A stretch of 64,000 nucleotides of DNA, taken from the NCBI RefSeq assembly GCF_028389875.1, contig NC_084678.1:18134899-18198898 (forward strand). Reading direction: 5' to 3'. This stretch comes from Rhea pennata (lineage: Eukaryota > Chordata > Aves > Rheiformes > Rheidae). The notes below the pieces were generated by a model. It was not told where the DNA came from. It worked only from the letters and a program-made list of their open reading frames with translations, and did no database searches. Each line of letters opens with the position of its first letter. Positions within the stretch are counted from its first letter, which is position 1. Of the stretch, positions 39,960-50,499 are shown one piece after another. A program made the translations under genes and the position numbers.

Positions 39960-40200
39960 CCTCCCAGTTCAGCATCGCTGGCCAGGAAAGAGTGGATGTG
40001 ATAAAACTCATGCATTTTAACAGGTTCTTGCAAGCGCTCCCCGTGCCGCGGAATAAAAGCTGACAGGTGCAGCTGAGTTAATCAGAGTGGATAATGGAGG
40101 GAAAGAAAGAAATCTCACACCAAATTGCAGCAGAAATCATGAGACTGGGCTCAAAAGTATCCAATTAAACTGGGATGAAGCTTAAAGGGAAAGACCCCTT
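39960..40200. promoter_or_regulatory. AT-rich island 2, candidate conserved non-coding element
   Basis: Non-repetitive AT-richer sequence between two CpG-rich stretches. It carries TGTGATAAAACTCATGCA, an E-box-like CAGGTGCAGCTG and GTTAATCAGAGTGGATAA. No exon signature; enhancer-like only by composition and motifs. Confidence 0.38.
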
Positions 40201-40689
40201 TCTGCAAGCCCGCGGCTGAACTGAGAGGGGAGCAGGGAAAGCAGCCCGAGGGCTTTTGCAGACCCCCAGCTCCCAGGCGGGAAGAGGGGGAGGCCGAGCC
40301 GAGCACCAAGTCAGCTGTTCGCTCGAAGCTATGGGTCAAAATCGGACCAAAACACTTGATTTGCTCGAGTAAGACGTTCTCCCTGGCCTGGAGCACCCTC
40401 TCCCGCGGCCGTTCCGCGGTCTACGTTGAGACGCGCGCGCGGCTCCGGCGGGGCAGACGCTCTCCTCCGGCGTCGCGGCGCTCCCGAAAGCCGGCGAGCA
40501 GCATCGCGCCGCGGAGCCGCCTGCCCCGCCGGGAGCCGCGAGGGCCGGGGCTGCCGCGTCCCTCGCTCCCCGCGGCCCCGGGACTCCCGCGCCGGAGCCG
40601 CTGCGGCAGCGCAGCGCTCTGCCTCTGCGGGGCCGCCCGAGCCCCACCCGGAACGAGCGCTAAACCCATCACTCCACCGACTTTGGGAA

Positions 40690-41160
40690 GGCTGGGCCAT
40701 CAGACAAGTTAAAAAATGTGCATTTAACGTAGTCAAGGCCCATTACTGCGGCCGATGGAAATCTGCTGGCATTATTGCAGTTTTATCACTGATAAATCAG
40801 GCGGCCCAGGAAGGCGAATGCATATTCGAGTTTGTTAGTATTCAGGTCTCTCCGCACTGATAGCTTCATAACTCCAGACTTGCCTCTTAATTGCACCCGT
40901 AAGTGTTGAAATTACTGAAGGGTAAAATGCAAATGGGCTGTAACCTTTCTGGAGCTCACCCCACAACCGCTGCATGGGGCTCGCTGGGGAAAGGCAGGCG
41001 CCGCCTTTTTTTTTGTTTTGTTTTCCCTCTCTCTCCTCTTTTTTAATTGCTAATAGAGCTGCAAGGCGATTCGTTTCCAAGGCCCTCATTCTGGGGAAAA
41101 AAAAAAAAAAAAAAAAAAAAACAAAAAACCACCCCCTCTGTTACTGTGTATTAATGCTAA
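40690..41160. promoter_or_regulatory. AT-rich island 3 with 25-nt poly(A), candidate conserved non-coding element
   Basis: Includes TTTTATCACTGATAAATCAG, an octamer-like ATGCATATTC and TTAATTGC motifs, followed by a T/G-rich run at about 41,007 and a pure A25 at 41097-41121. No coding potential seen. Confidence 0.38.
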
Positions 41161-41389
41161 AAAAACGGAGGGAGAGGAGCGGCAGGGCCAGCGCAGGCAG
41201 CGCTGCCCGCTGCGGCCGCGGCACGTGCCGGCTGCGGAGTTCAGCTTCAGGAGATTCCCCGAGCCCGGAGCTTCGGCGGGGAGAGGGCGAAGCCGGGGGC
41301 CGCCGGGGCCGGGGCCGGGGCCGGGGCGGAGGAGCGCGGGGAGCGGGCGCGGAGGCGGGGGCCGCTTCCCCACCAAAACGCCACTGAGT

Positions 41390-41625
41390 GCGACGATCCG
41401 AATTAAAGATTTCTCCGGAAAGGCGGCCTGGGGGGAAATCACTGCCGAGGCCAGCAGAGATTTCCCAGCGGCAACTTTTAAATTAAAGGGGAAAAAAATT
41501 TCTTTAATTTGGCTGCATACTTGGGATGCAGCTCACTGGGCACGTTATTACCCAGCTCAGCAAACGCTCCCAGAATTCACTCACGCTCCACATTACCAAT
41601 CTAGCCGCCAGGCAGCTCTGCTCAC
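41390..41625. promoter_or_regulatory. AT-rich island 4, candidate conserved non-coding element
   Basis: AT-rich complex sequence (AATTAAAGATTTCT, TTTTAAATTAAAGGGG, TTTCTTTAATTTGG, CACGTTATTACC) immediately left of the 33/26-bp satellite. No exon structure. Confidence 0.35.
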
Positions 41626-41861
41626 GCTGTGCCGGGGGCCGCGGCCGGCACTGGCACGGGAACGCTGCACCGGAGCCGCTGGGCGCCCACGGCGGGGGAC
41701 GCGGCTCCCTGTGCCACGCGGCCCCCAGCGCTTCGTGCTGCAGATCAGAACCGACCGCAGGCGGCGGCCCTGGTGCCGTCGGCGCGGTGTCAGGCGCTGC
41801 CGGCTGGCTGGTGGAGCCGCTGGCCCAGCGGCGTGCTGCTGGCACCGTGGCACGGCAAAGC

Positions 41862-42466
41862 ACGCAGCACCCCCGGCACTGCAATACCCACGGCACAGAA
41901 GCACCGTGGCACTGCAGTGCATGCAGCACCCCCGGCACTGCAATACCCACGGCACAGAAGCACCGTGGCACTGCAGTGCATGCAGCACCCCCGGCACTGC
42001 AATACCCACGGCACGGCGGCACCGCGGCACTGCGATACCCACAGCACGGCAGCACCGCGGCACTGCAATACCCACGGCACGGCGGCACCGTGGCACTGCA
42101 ATACCCACGGCACAGAAGCACCGTGGCACTGCAGTGCACGCAGCACCCCCGGCACTGCAATACCCACGGCACGGCGGCACCGCGGCACTGCAATACCCAC
42201 GGCACGGCGGCACCGTGGCACTGCAATACCCACGGCACGGCAGCACCGCGGCACTGCAATACCCACGGCACGGCGGCACCGTGGCACTGCAATACCCACG
42301 GCACAGAAGCACCGTGGCACTGCAGTGCACGCAGCACCCCCGGCACTGCAATACCCACGGCACGGCGGCACCGCGGCACTGCAATACCCACGGCACGGCG
42401 GCACCGCGGCACTGCGATACCCACGGCACGGAAGCACCGCGGCACCTGCAGCACGGCAGCACTGCG
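41862..42466 (+). repeat. GC-rich minisatellite with 33-bp and 26-bp units in exact higher-order arrangement
   Basis: The basic 33-bp unit contains CACTGCAATACCCACGGCAC followed by GGCGGCACCGTGG. A 26-bp unit (CACTGCAGTGCA[T/C]GCAGCAC then CCCCGG) is inserted only after a variant 33-mer carrying ACAGAAG. The 26-mer starts at 41910, 41969, 42127 and 42318; the spacings 59, 158 and 191 equal 59 plus 0, 3 and 4 times 33, so the array is free of indels. Units lack stop codons, so five or six frames stay open across it. Not coding. Confidence 0.93.
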
Positions 42467-42689
42467 GCCCCCGCGCCGTGAAGGTTTCTTCTGCCCGCTC
42501 GAACCCCAGGGGCCGTGGATGTTCCCGGGTCGGGCGGCCGCGGGGAGGAGCGGCGCGTGGCCGTGGGGCGGCCCCGCAGCGGGGCACGGCCCTGCCCGCG
42601 TGCCGCCGCCGCGCCGTGGGCCACCCGCCGCCGCTGCCCCAGACACGCTCAGCCCCGGTGCAGCTCTGCCTCGTTCCTCTCCCCCCGCC

Positions 42690-42860
42690 CCTCAGCATGA
42701 AGCAATGAAATTATTTTTCTACTTGAGTAGTTTTCAATTTAGATTAAGAAAAATCTGTGCTCCGTTAGCAGCGTTGCAGTAAATCACGAGCAAGCGGCAC
42801 TCCGCAGCTGACAGCCCGATCGCTTATCGGACGCGAACCCTTTTTCAAGCTGACAGGCTC
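42690..42860. promoter_or_regulatory. AT-rich island 5, candidate conserved non-coding element
   Basis: AT-rich stretch (GAAATTATTTTTCTAC, TTTTCAATTTAGATTAAG) between two CpG-rich blocks, ending with TCGCTTATCGGACGC. No exon structure. Confidence 0.33.
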
Positions 42861-43397
42861 CCGGTGTGACATTGAGCGAGGGCAAGAGGAGCGCGGGGCG
42901 ACGCGGCGCCCGGGCAGGACGAGGCCCTGCAGCCGGGGCCCCGGGCCGCTCGCGCCGCGGGGCAGGAGCCCTGCGGGCGCCTCCTCGGCCTCGCGCCCTC
43001 GCCCTGCCGCGGGCCGCCGGCCCCGAGCCCCCGGCACGGCGGCACGAAGGCAGCGCTTGGCGGAAAACAAACCTCGCCTTGCTGCCCTCCGTTCTCCTGG
43101 CTCGTTCACCGCTTGCGCGGGGCGAGCGGAGCTGTCGCTGCCCGAACCTCGCTCATCCGTTTAACCTTGGGGGAAGAGGCGCGTTCGTGCCGGGCAGCGC
43201 GCGTCAGGCGGCGGCGCCTGATGGATGGGCGACACGGGCCCCGCTGACCTGTGCGTGTACGTTATCTGCACTGCCGCGGGCGGCCGTCCGTCACGCCGAC
43301 AGCTCCGGCATCGCCCGCCTCGCCGGCGCGGCGCCGGCCCGAGGCGGGAGCAGGGCGACGGAGGCACCGCCCGGCCCGGCGGAGGCGGTGGGGGCTG

Positions 43398-44160
43398 CCC
43401 CATGGCACGCTGCTGCACGCTGCATGCTGCCCCACGGCACGCTGCCCCACGGCACGCTGCTGCATGCTGCATGCTGCCCCACAGCACGCTGCCCCACGGC
43501 ACGCTGCTGTGTGCTGCCCCACGGCACACTGCTCACTGCTGCATGCTGCCCCACGGCATGCTGCCCCACGGCACACTGCTGCATGCTGCCCCACGGCACA
43601 CTGCCCCACAGCATGCTGCTGTGTGCTGCCCCACGGCACACTGCTCACTGCTGCATGCTGCCCCACGGCACGCTGCCCCACGGCGCACTGCTGTGTGCTG
43701 CCCCACGGCACACTGCTCCGCAGTGCACTGCTGTGTGCTGCCCCACGGCGCACTGCTCACTGCTGCATGCTGCCCCACAGTGCACGGCTGCACGCTGCCC
43801 CATGGCGCACTGCCACACACTGCCCCATGGCTTCTGCCCCATGGCACGCTGCTCACTGCTGCGTGCTGCTCCACGGCACACTGCCTCACAGTGCACTGCT
43901 GCACACTGCCCCACGGCGCACTGCCCCATGGCACGCTGCTCACTGCTGCGTGCTGCTCCACGGCACACTGCCTCACAGTGCACTGCTGCACACTGCCCCA
44001 CGGCGCACTGCCCCATGGCACGCTGCTCACTGCTGCGTGCTGCTCCACGGCACACTGCCTCACAGTGCACTGCTGCACACTGCCCCACGGCGCACTGCCC
44101 CATGTCACTCTGCTCACTGCTGCGCGCTGCCCCACGGCCCGCTGCCCCACGGCATCTGGG
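43398..44160 (+). repeat. Minisatellite of CTGCCCCACGGCAC-type units with an 87-bp higher-order repeat
   Basis: Irregular alternation of short blocks (GCCCCACGGCACACTGCT, CACTGCTGCATGCTG and variants). From 43861 an 87-bp block repeats, with starts at 43861, 43948 and 44035. The unit is a multiple of three without stops, which explains the long His/Cys/Pro/Thr-rich frames over it. Confidence 0.92.
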
Positions 44161-44479
44161 GCAGCCCGGGACGGCTCTCGCTGCAGCGCGCCGCCGGCCG
44201 CGGTCGCCTTCGGCGCGGCGAGGAGGGCGGCGGCCGAGCCCGGAGGCGGCGGCGCGGAGCCCGGGAAGAAGCGGCGCAGGCGGAGGCGGCGCTGGGCCCG
44301 GCCCCACGGCTCCCCAGCGGGCCGTGGGTCGCGCCGCTCCGCGGCAGGGAGGGCGAGGAGCCGGGGTCCGGCCAGGGAGGGTCCCGGTGGCAGTGACGGG
44401 GGGGCCGCGGAGCTGGCCGCGCCGGGTGCCGCTGCCGGGTGAGCGCTGCCGGGCGCTGAGACGAAAGCCTTTTGGCGCG

Positions 44480-44830
44480 CGGAAATGAAGGATGCCAACG
44501 CTGATTTTAAACACCGGCAACCGACCGCTGCAGCCGGCCGGGCGCTCGGGCGTCGGGCTCGGCCGCGGCGCCCGGGGCCGGCGACACGCCTGCAGCCACA
44601 AATGTTTATGGTAAAAACGGGCGCTGCAAATGGCAAGCGCTGTGCCTGTCTGAAGCATTTAATCTCTCTTCTGACCTTATAAAATATCTGTTTGTGTTGA
44701 GATTTTAAATTCAGTTCTTAAATCACCCACTGCAGGCTTCACACTGTATTAATTTCTACTCAAGCAAATGAGTTTGGTATTTGCTGTTTTCCAAGGCCGC
44801 TGGCTGCAGCGAGCAGGGGGGACCAAAGCC
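44480..44830. promoter_or_regulatory. AT-rich island 6, candidate conserved non-coding element
   Basis: AT-rich sequence with GCCACAAATGTTTATGG, CTTATAAAATATCTGTTTG and CACTGTATTAATTTCTAC motifs, between CpG-rich blocks. No coding potential I can support. Confidence 0.38.
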
Positions 44831-45404
44831 CCTTCCAGCCCCTCTCTGCTCAAGCCTGCGGCACGCGTGCTCATCCCTGCATGCGTGCTCACCGCGCGTG
44901 CACACGCTCGCACCCCCGTGCACGCTCACCCCTGCGTGCGCACGGTCACCCCCGCGTGCCCCTGCATGCACACGCTCCCCGCGTGCCCCCACGCGCACGC
45001 TCGCGAGGGCGAGGACGGCGCCCTGCGTCGCTGCCGCGCAGCCGCCCGCGGGGAGAGCGGCTCGGGACACGGCCGGGACGCAGGGAGCCGGGACGAGGGC
45101 GGAGGCGGCAGGGTCCCGGGGCCGCCGCCCGGCTCGGCTCCACCGAGGCCCCGGCCCCGGCCCGCCGCTCCTCCGGCGCCTGCCGCGCCCGAGCCCCGTG
45201 CCTGTGCCGCGGGGCGATCCCGGCTCGCCCCAGCCCGCGGCCCCGGCACCGCTCCGCGTCCCGGCTCGCAGAGCGGAGAGCCCGGCCGAGGGGCGCGGAG
45301 CTGCCCGGGCCAGCGCGGGAGCGGCGGCGCCGGGGAAGGGAGGCAGAGCTGCGGCTCCAGCAAACGAGCGCGCGGCCGCTGCCTCGGAGGTGATTGCTGC
45401 CGAG

Positions 45405-45655
45405 GCGAAGCTGGCCAGCTCTGCTCGTTACTGTGCAGGTGGCTGGAAATGCAAATCTTTGGGTGCACCTGGGGAAGATGTATTAATAATATTCTCCTGA
45501 TGAAGGTCACAGGGCACTTTTTGCTCATTCAGTGACATTTGGGCTCTTTTTCCTCCTTTGAATTTAATAGTTGGTTTATTTTTATATCTACAATTTAGGA
45601 GTCCTTAGGAGATATTTTATCAGGATCTTCTAAACTACACTCTTGCAACCACTGG
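45405..45655. promoter_or_regulatory. AT-rich island 7, candidate conserved non-coding element
   Basis: Contains an octamer-like GGAAATGCAAATC, then GATGTATTAATAATATTC, TGAAGGTCACAGG and TTTGAATTTAATAG. Such dense mixed sites are typical of developmental enhancers; function is inferred only from motif content. Confidence 0.4.
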
Positions 45656-46086
45656 ACAAGACCCTGTCGGCAGCGACCGGCCTCCCACCCTCACCGCTTC
45701 AGCACAAATCCCTCCCGGGAGCCTCGCGGAGCCGGGGTTTACCTGCGTTGCAGTTTCCACCCGGAGACTCCGGGCTCCGCTGTGTGTTGGAGGCGGCTGC
45801 GGGGCCCCTGCTCCTCGCTGCTTGCCCGGGCTGCGATTGCCCTTCCCTCCCCTTCCCTGCCGCGTCCCGCAGGACCACGCTCCGGAGGGGCCGGTCCCGC
45901 TGCAGGGCCCAAAGGGAAACCCCTGTGTCATCCCCGACTCCCCAGACCCCCCCCGCCCTGCCCCACGCCGCTCGCGCAGCACCTCGGCTCCCCGCCGCTG
46001 CCGCCCTCCCTGCGCCGCGCTGCCGCCGGGCAAGCGGGAAGAAGTGGGCAGAGCGCAGGGGCTGGCACTGCTGCCGACGTGTGGGT

Positions 46087-47142
46087 GGTGCGGCACGGCA
46101 CAGCATGGTGCAGCACGGCACGGCATGGTGCAGCACGGCATGGCATGGTGCAGCACGGCACGGCATGGCACGGTGCAGCACAGCACAGTGCAGCACGGCA
46201 AGGCATGGTGCGGCACGGCACGGCATGGCATGGTGCAGCACAGCACAGTGCAGCACGGCACGGCATGGTGCAGCACGGCATGGCATGGTGCAGCACGGCA
46301 TGGCATGGCACGGTGCAGCACAGCACAGTGCAGCACGGCACGGCATGGTGCGGCATGGCACGGCATGGCACAGTGCAGCACAGCACAGTGCAGCACGGCA
46401 CGGCATGGTGCGGCACGGCACGGCATGGCACGGTGCAGCACATCACAGTGCAGCACGGCACGGCATGGTGCGGCACGGCACGGCATGGCACGGTGCAGCA
46501 CATCACAGTGCAGCACGGCACGGCATGGTGCGGCATGGCATGGCATGGCACAGTGCAGCACAGCACAGTGCAGCATGGCACGGCATGGTGCGGCATGGCA
46601 CGGCATGGCACAGTGCAGCACAGCACAGTGCAGCATGGCACGGCATGGTGTGGCATGGCATGGCATGGCACAGTGCAGCACAGCACAGTGCAGCACGGCA
46701 CGGCATGGTGCGGCATGGCATGGCATGGCACAGTGCAGCACAGCACAGTGCAGCATGGCATGGCATGGCACGGTGCAGCACAGCACAGTGCAGCATGGCA
46801 CAGCATGGTGTGGCACGGCACGGCATGGCACGGTGTAGCACAGCACAGTGCAGCATGGCACAGCATGGTGTGGCATGGCACGGTGCAGCACAGCACAGTG
46901 CAGCATGGCACGGCATGGTGCAGCACGGCACAGCATGGTGTGGCACGGCATGGCATGGCACAGTGTGGCATGGCACGGTGCAGCATGGCACAGCATGATT
47001 CGGCACGGCATGGCATGGCATGGTACGGCACAGCACGGCGTGGTGCTGAATGGCACGGTGCAGCGTGGCACAGTGCAGCACAGCATGGCATGGTGCGGCA
47101 CGGTGCAGCACAGTGCGGCGTGGCCCAGCACGGCACGGCACG
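46087..47142 (+). repeat. Pentamer satellite (GGCAC/GGCAT/GTGCA types) with 60-bp higher-order period
   Basis: About 1.05 kb built of 5-bp words. Between 46321 and 46740 seven consecutive copies of a 60-bp unit (12 pentamers) run in perfect phase, each opening CAGCACAGTG or CATCACAGTG. Nearly all differences between copies are C/T or G/A, mostly at CG dinucleotides (CACGG versus CATGG). Most frames are open for hundreds of codons because the words lack stops; none is a gene. Confidence 0.94.
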
Positions 47143-47254
47143 GCCCCAGTTTGAGTCCGTCAGATCCCACCGCGGATCAGAGCCGGCTCTGGGGCTCCTG
47201 GGGCGGCTGGGAGAGCTGCGCTCTGCTCAGCAGCACGTGCAGGATGCCAAAAGG

Positions 47255-47400
47255 CTGCTGATTTATTGCTGAGGAAATGCTTAATTTAGGCAATGTATTT
47301 AAGGGAACTAATTAGAATTGTATTAATATTTATGGGCCTTATGGCGAGGCCGATAGTTGCTGTTTGAGGGTATTAACTGTTATCTCGCCCCGCGCAGGAC
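47255..47400. promoter_or_regulatory. AT-rich island 8, candidate conserved non-coding element
   Basis: Short AT-rich stretch (GCTTAATTTAGGCAATG, TTAGAATTGTATTAATAT) directly right of the pentamer satellite. A further small AT-richer patch is at 47,705-47,770. No exon structure. Confidence 0.35.
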
Positions 47401-48261
47401 CGTGGTGTTTGGAGGCATCCGCGGCTGGGGCGAACGCGGGCAGGGTCTGGTCAAAGCCCCGCGACCACGGGCAGCCGGACGCTGCGCGCTCCAGCCGCGC
47501 CTGCGGGCTGAGCGAACGTCCTCCGGGGCTGACTGCTGGCGCGCGCGGGGGGCAGCGGCGAAGGGGCCGCGCCGGGCCGGGCACGGCGGGGGCGAGGGCC
47601 GAGCGGGGCCGCGGGGGCCCGGCTGCGTCGGCCGCGGCCGGCGAGCGCGGCCCTGTGCCGCAGCCGGGTGGCTGCTCCCGGCCGGCACGTGCCCGCTCGC
47701 GCGGGAGCAGACTCCCATCAATTTTCCTTCCCCTCATTTTTCTGTAAACCGCGAAGAAAAATCACCGTTGCCTGCCCGCGCGGGGCCGCCGCCGTGATGT
47801 ATGGCTGCAATAACCCCCACTCGGGGCGGCCGCCTCCCCCGTGCCGCAGCCGGCGCGTCCCGCGGGGCCGGGCTGCTGCCGGCGCATCCCCGCGCCGCCG
47901 CCGCCGCTGCCGCTGCCGCCGGCGGTGCCGGGCCGTTCCTGACGGCAGCAGTCGGGGCCGCAGCCCCCGCCGGGGGCTTCCGGCAGCTCCCGGGATCCGC
48001 GGTGCCGGGAGCCGGCGAGGAGCCGGGGGAGGGGGTCGGTGCAGGATAAATCGCCGCGTCCGGCGGTTTTCCTCGCTCCTGTTCCCAGTTCCTCGCCGCC
48101 TCGGCACAGCGCCTGCCGGCGGCCGGCGCCGCGCGGGGCGGGCGCACTGTGCCGCCGGGCGGACGCTCCGCCGGACGGGGAGCGGCGCGGAAAGGTGCGG
48201 AGGGAGCCGCGGGAAGGGGCGAGCGAGGCGCCAGCGTGCTGAAGCCAGGCGTCCTGGCACC

Positions 48262-48267
48262 TTTATT
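48262..48267 (-). terminator. Polyadenylation signal AATAAA of the WAP-Kunitz gene
   Basis: AATAAA on the minus strand about 155 nt beyond the stop codon at 48423-48425, so cleavage is expected near 48,245. No competing signal lies closer to the stop. Confidence 0.8.
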
Positions 48268-48275
48268 GCAGGGAG

Positions 48276-48395
48276 CAGAGGACGGCTGCAGCCACCGCCG
48301 CAGCCACCACCACCGCAGCCACCACCGCTGCAGCCACCACCGCTGCAGCCGCCGCTGCCGCAGCCACCACCGCCACCGCCGCCGCCGTGCCGCGG
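48276..48395 (-). repeat. GGTGGTGGCTGCAGC repeat in the 3' UTR of the WAP-Kunitz gene
   Basis: Imperfect 15-bp repeat (sense GGTGGTGGCTGCAGC, + strand CAGCCACCACCGCTG) between the stop codon and poly(A) signal of the minus-strand WAP gene. In the frame of the stop codon it would read as glycine/cysteine-rich, but it follows a TGA and is treated as UTR. Confidence 0.85.
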
Positions 48396-48422
48396 CTCCG
48401 CGGCCGCCGCCGCCTCCTCGGG

Positions 48423-50442
48423 TCACTCCTGCGCTCTCACTGCGGGAGAAACGGGGGCCGTGAGCAGGGCAGAGCCGGCGCGGCCAAGCAGCCGTGCCGG
48501 GGACTCGGCCGGGGCTGCGGAGCCCGGCGGGCGCTCGGCAGGGACCCCGCGCCACCGCAGCCTGGGCACATAGGCTGCCGCGCTCGGCGTTTTCCCGATC
48601 AGCCTGCAAATTTGTTACTTCTAACAGCGCTGCCTGGCCCTTTCCAGAGGCCGCCGCAGCTCCGGCACGGAGCCGTGCCGGCAGGACCGAGCACGCCCGA
48701 GGGCACGGAGGTGCCGGCAGTGCCCGCTACCGCGGCGGGCCGCAGGCGGCAGAGCGCCGGCACGGGGCAGCGCCGCGGGCCAGGGGCCGGGGCGGCTCGC
48801 ACGGCGCTCTGCCGCTCCTACCTTGGCGCCCGCAGGCCGGCGGGCGCTCCCGCTCGGCAGCAAAGCGCTTCTCGTCGCCCGCGCAGCCCGCGCAGGCGAA
48901 CCGCCCGCACCTGCGGGCAGCCGAGCTGTAGAAGCAGCCGGGGACACGGGCCAGCAGCGGCCGGCGCCCGGGGCGGGCGGCGCGGAGCCCCGGCGCTGAG
49001 CCCCGGCGCTGCCTGCCCGCCCTCGGCCCCCGGCGTTGCACAGAGCCGCTCCGCGTCCCCCGCGCTCGCCCCCGGCCATGGAGCCGCGCAGCCCCGTGGG
49101 CGCGGCGCGGGGCCCGCGTACCTCTGACCGGGAGCAGGCAGCCGCGGCTGCAGCCCGTGAAGCAGCACTTCTCGCGGCGGGGACAGTCGGTGTCGTCGTC
49201 GCAGGTGCTGGTGCAGGGGGCGAAGGTGTACAGCACCCTCCTCCACGGGCAGACGCCCGGCTTGGCTGCAGACGGGCGAGGAGAGGGGCAGGCGTTGGCC
49301 TCCCTGTGCAGCGCTGTGCACCCCGCTGCCTGCCCAGCACCATGCACCCCACCACCCACGCCATGCTGTGCACCCTGCCACACCATGCATCCCACCACCC
49401 CACCCAGCACCGTGCACCCCACCGCCCCGCCGCTCCCCAGCCGGACCCAGTGTCCGGAGGCCCTCGGCACCACGGCGCTGTGCAGGGGGAGCCCCATCAG
49501 CCGTCCTCCCCCAGCGCCGCTACCTGGCACAGGCTGCTCGCACCGCACGTGGCAGCCCATGCTGCAGCACTTCCTGGCGCCGGGGCAGTCGCTGTCGCTG
49601 CCGCACTCCACCAGGCAGATGGTCATCCAGTTGGGGTCCAGGCGCGGGCAGAAGCCCGCCTTGGCTGGGGCGGCAGACAGGGTCAGGGCCGTGGCGCACG
49701 CTCCCAGCGGCGCTGGGGCCGCGGGCGCCTGCAGCCACGGGGCCGCGGGCCAGCCTCACCTCCTTGGGGCAGCATGCACTCCCGCCCGCAGCCGTTGCTG
49801 CAGCAGCGCTGGCTGCCCGCGCAGTCCTCGTCCGAGGAGCAGAAGGCGGCACAGGTGGTCTCGTGGGTCCGCTTGGGCAGGGGGCACTCGCCGCGCTTCC
49901 CTGCGGAGGGGCAGGCGTCGCGGCGCCGCAGGACCCGCGCCGCCGTCCCGCCGGCGCTGCCCGCCGCCTGCCTCCTTCCCATCCCGCCCCGGTGCCAGCA
50001 CGGCAGCCAGGTGCCTGCAGCGGTGCAGAGCGCCCTGCGAAAGCCCGGCGTCCCGGGCACGCTCCAGCGCCGGCGGGGTTGCACAATGCCTCCAAACCGC
50101 CTGCAGTTAACCGACACGCAGCGTTTCCCCGCCGGTTGCTGCTCCCAGCGGGCGCAGAGCAGCCACGGCGCAGGCTGGGGGCCCGGGCGGGTGCCTGCTG
50201 CTCGCCCAGCCCCGGGCAGGGTGCGGAGGCGAAGCCCGCGCAGCCCAGCGCCCGGCCCCGGGCGAGCACCCGCTCAGCCCCCCGGCCCCGCAGCGCGGCC
50301 CCACAGCGGCACCCGGCTCGGCACCGCGCCCGGGCCGGACGCAGCGGCCCGGCGGCTCACCTGGGAGGAGATTCCCGGCCGCGGGCCGGCACACGCTCCC
50401 GAGGGCCAGGAGCCCCAGCAGCATCAGGAGACCCGGCTTCAT
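48423..50442 (-). CDS. Secreted three-WAP plus Kunitz-like domain protein (232 aa)
   Basis: Predicted secreted protease-inhibitor-type protein. Coding exons (minus): 50361-50442 signal peptide (MKPGLLMLLGLLALGSVC...), 49760-49900 WAP1, 49524-49664 WAP2, 49122-49265 WAP3, 48822-48995 Kunitz-like, 48423-48439 last codons and stop. All introns are phase 1; the total is 699 nt. Each WAP has all eight cysteines and the KCC/RCC doublet. The fourth module ends FYSSAARRCGRFACAGCAGD..., matching the Kunitz core by spacing but lacking three canonical cysteines. The inner ATG is chosen because the TATA box at 50482-50488 puts transcription start almost on the outer one. EPPIN and WFDC8 also mix WAP and Kunitz modules, but domain order differs, so no symbol is given. 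The neighbouring WAP genes on + face away from it. Confidence 0.88.
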
Positions 50443-50481
50443 GGCGCTGCCCATCGGAGCGCCAGCGCCTGCCCCGGCCGC

Positions 50482-50488
50482 TTATATA
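50482..50488 (-). promoter_or_regulatory. TATA box of the WAP-Kunitz gene
   Basis: TATATAA on the minus strand 40 bp upstream of the chosen ATG. It implies a very short 5' UTR. Confidence 0.8.
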
Positions 50489-50499
50489 GAGCGCGGAGC

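Noticed and set aside
41225-47272. Long open frames (up to about 540 codons) in most frames over the three tandem arrays
   Set aside because: They arise because the repeat units contain no stop codons; overlapping frames on both strands are open, composition follows the repeat, and there are no leaders, domains or splice context.
48995-49010. Alternative acceptor for the Kunitz-like exon at 49009-49010
   Set aside because: It would add 13 nt and shift the frame out of the Kunitz-like reading.
50440-50454. Upstream ATG adding MGSA to the WAP-Kunitz protein
   Set aside because: The TATA box at 50482-50488 places transcription start about 25-30 nt downstream, at or after this ATG; the next ATG starts a better leader.
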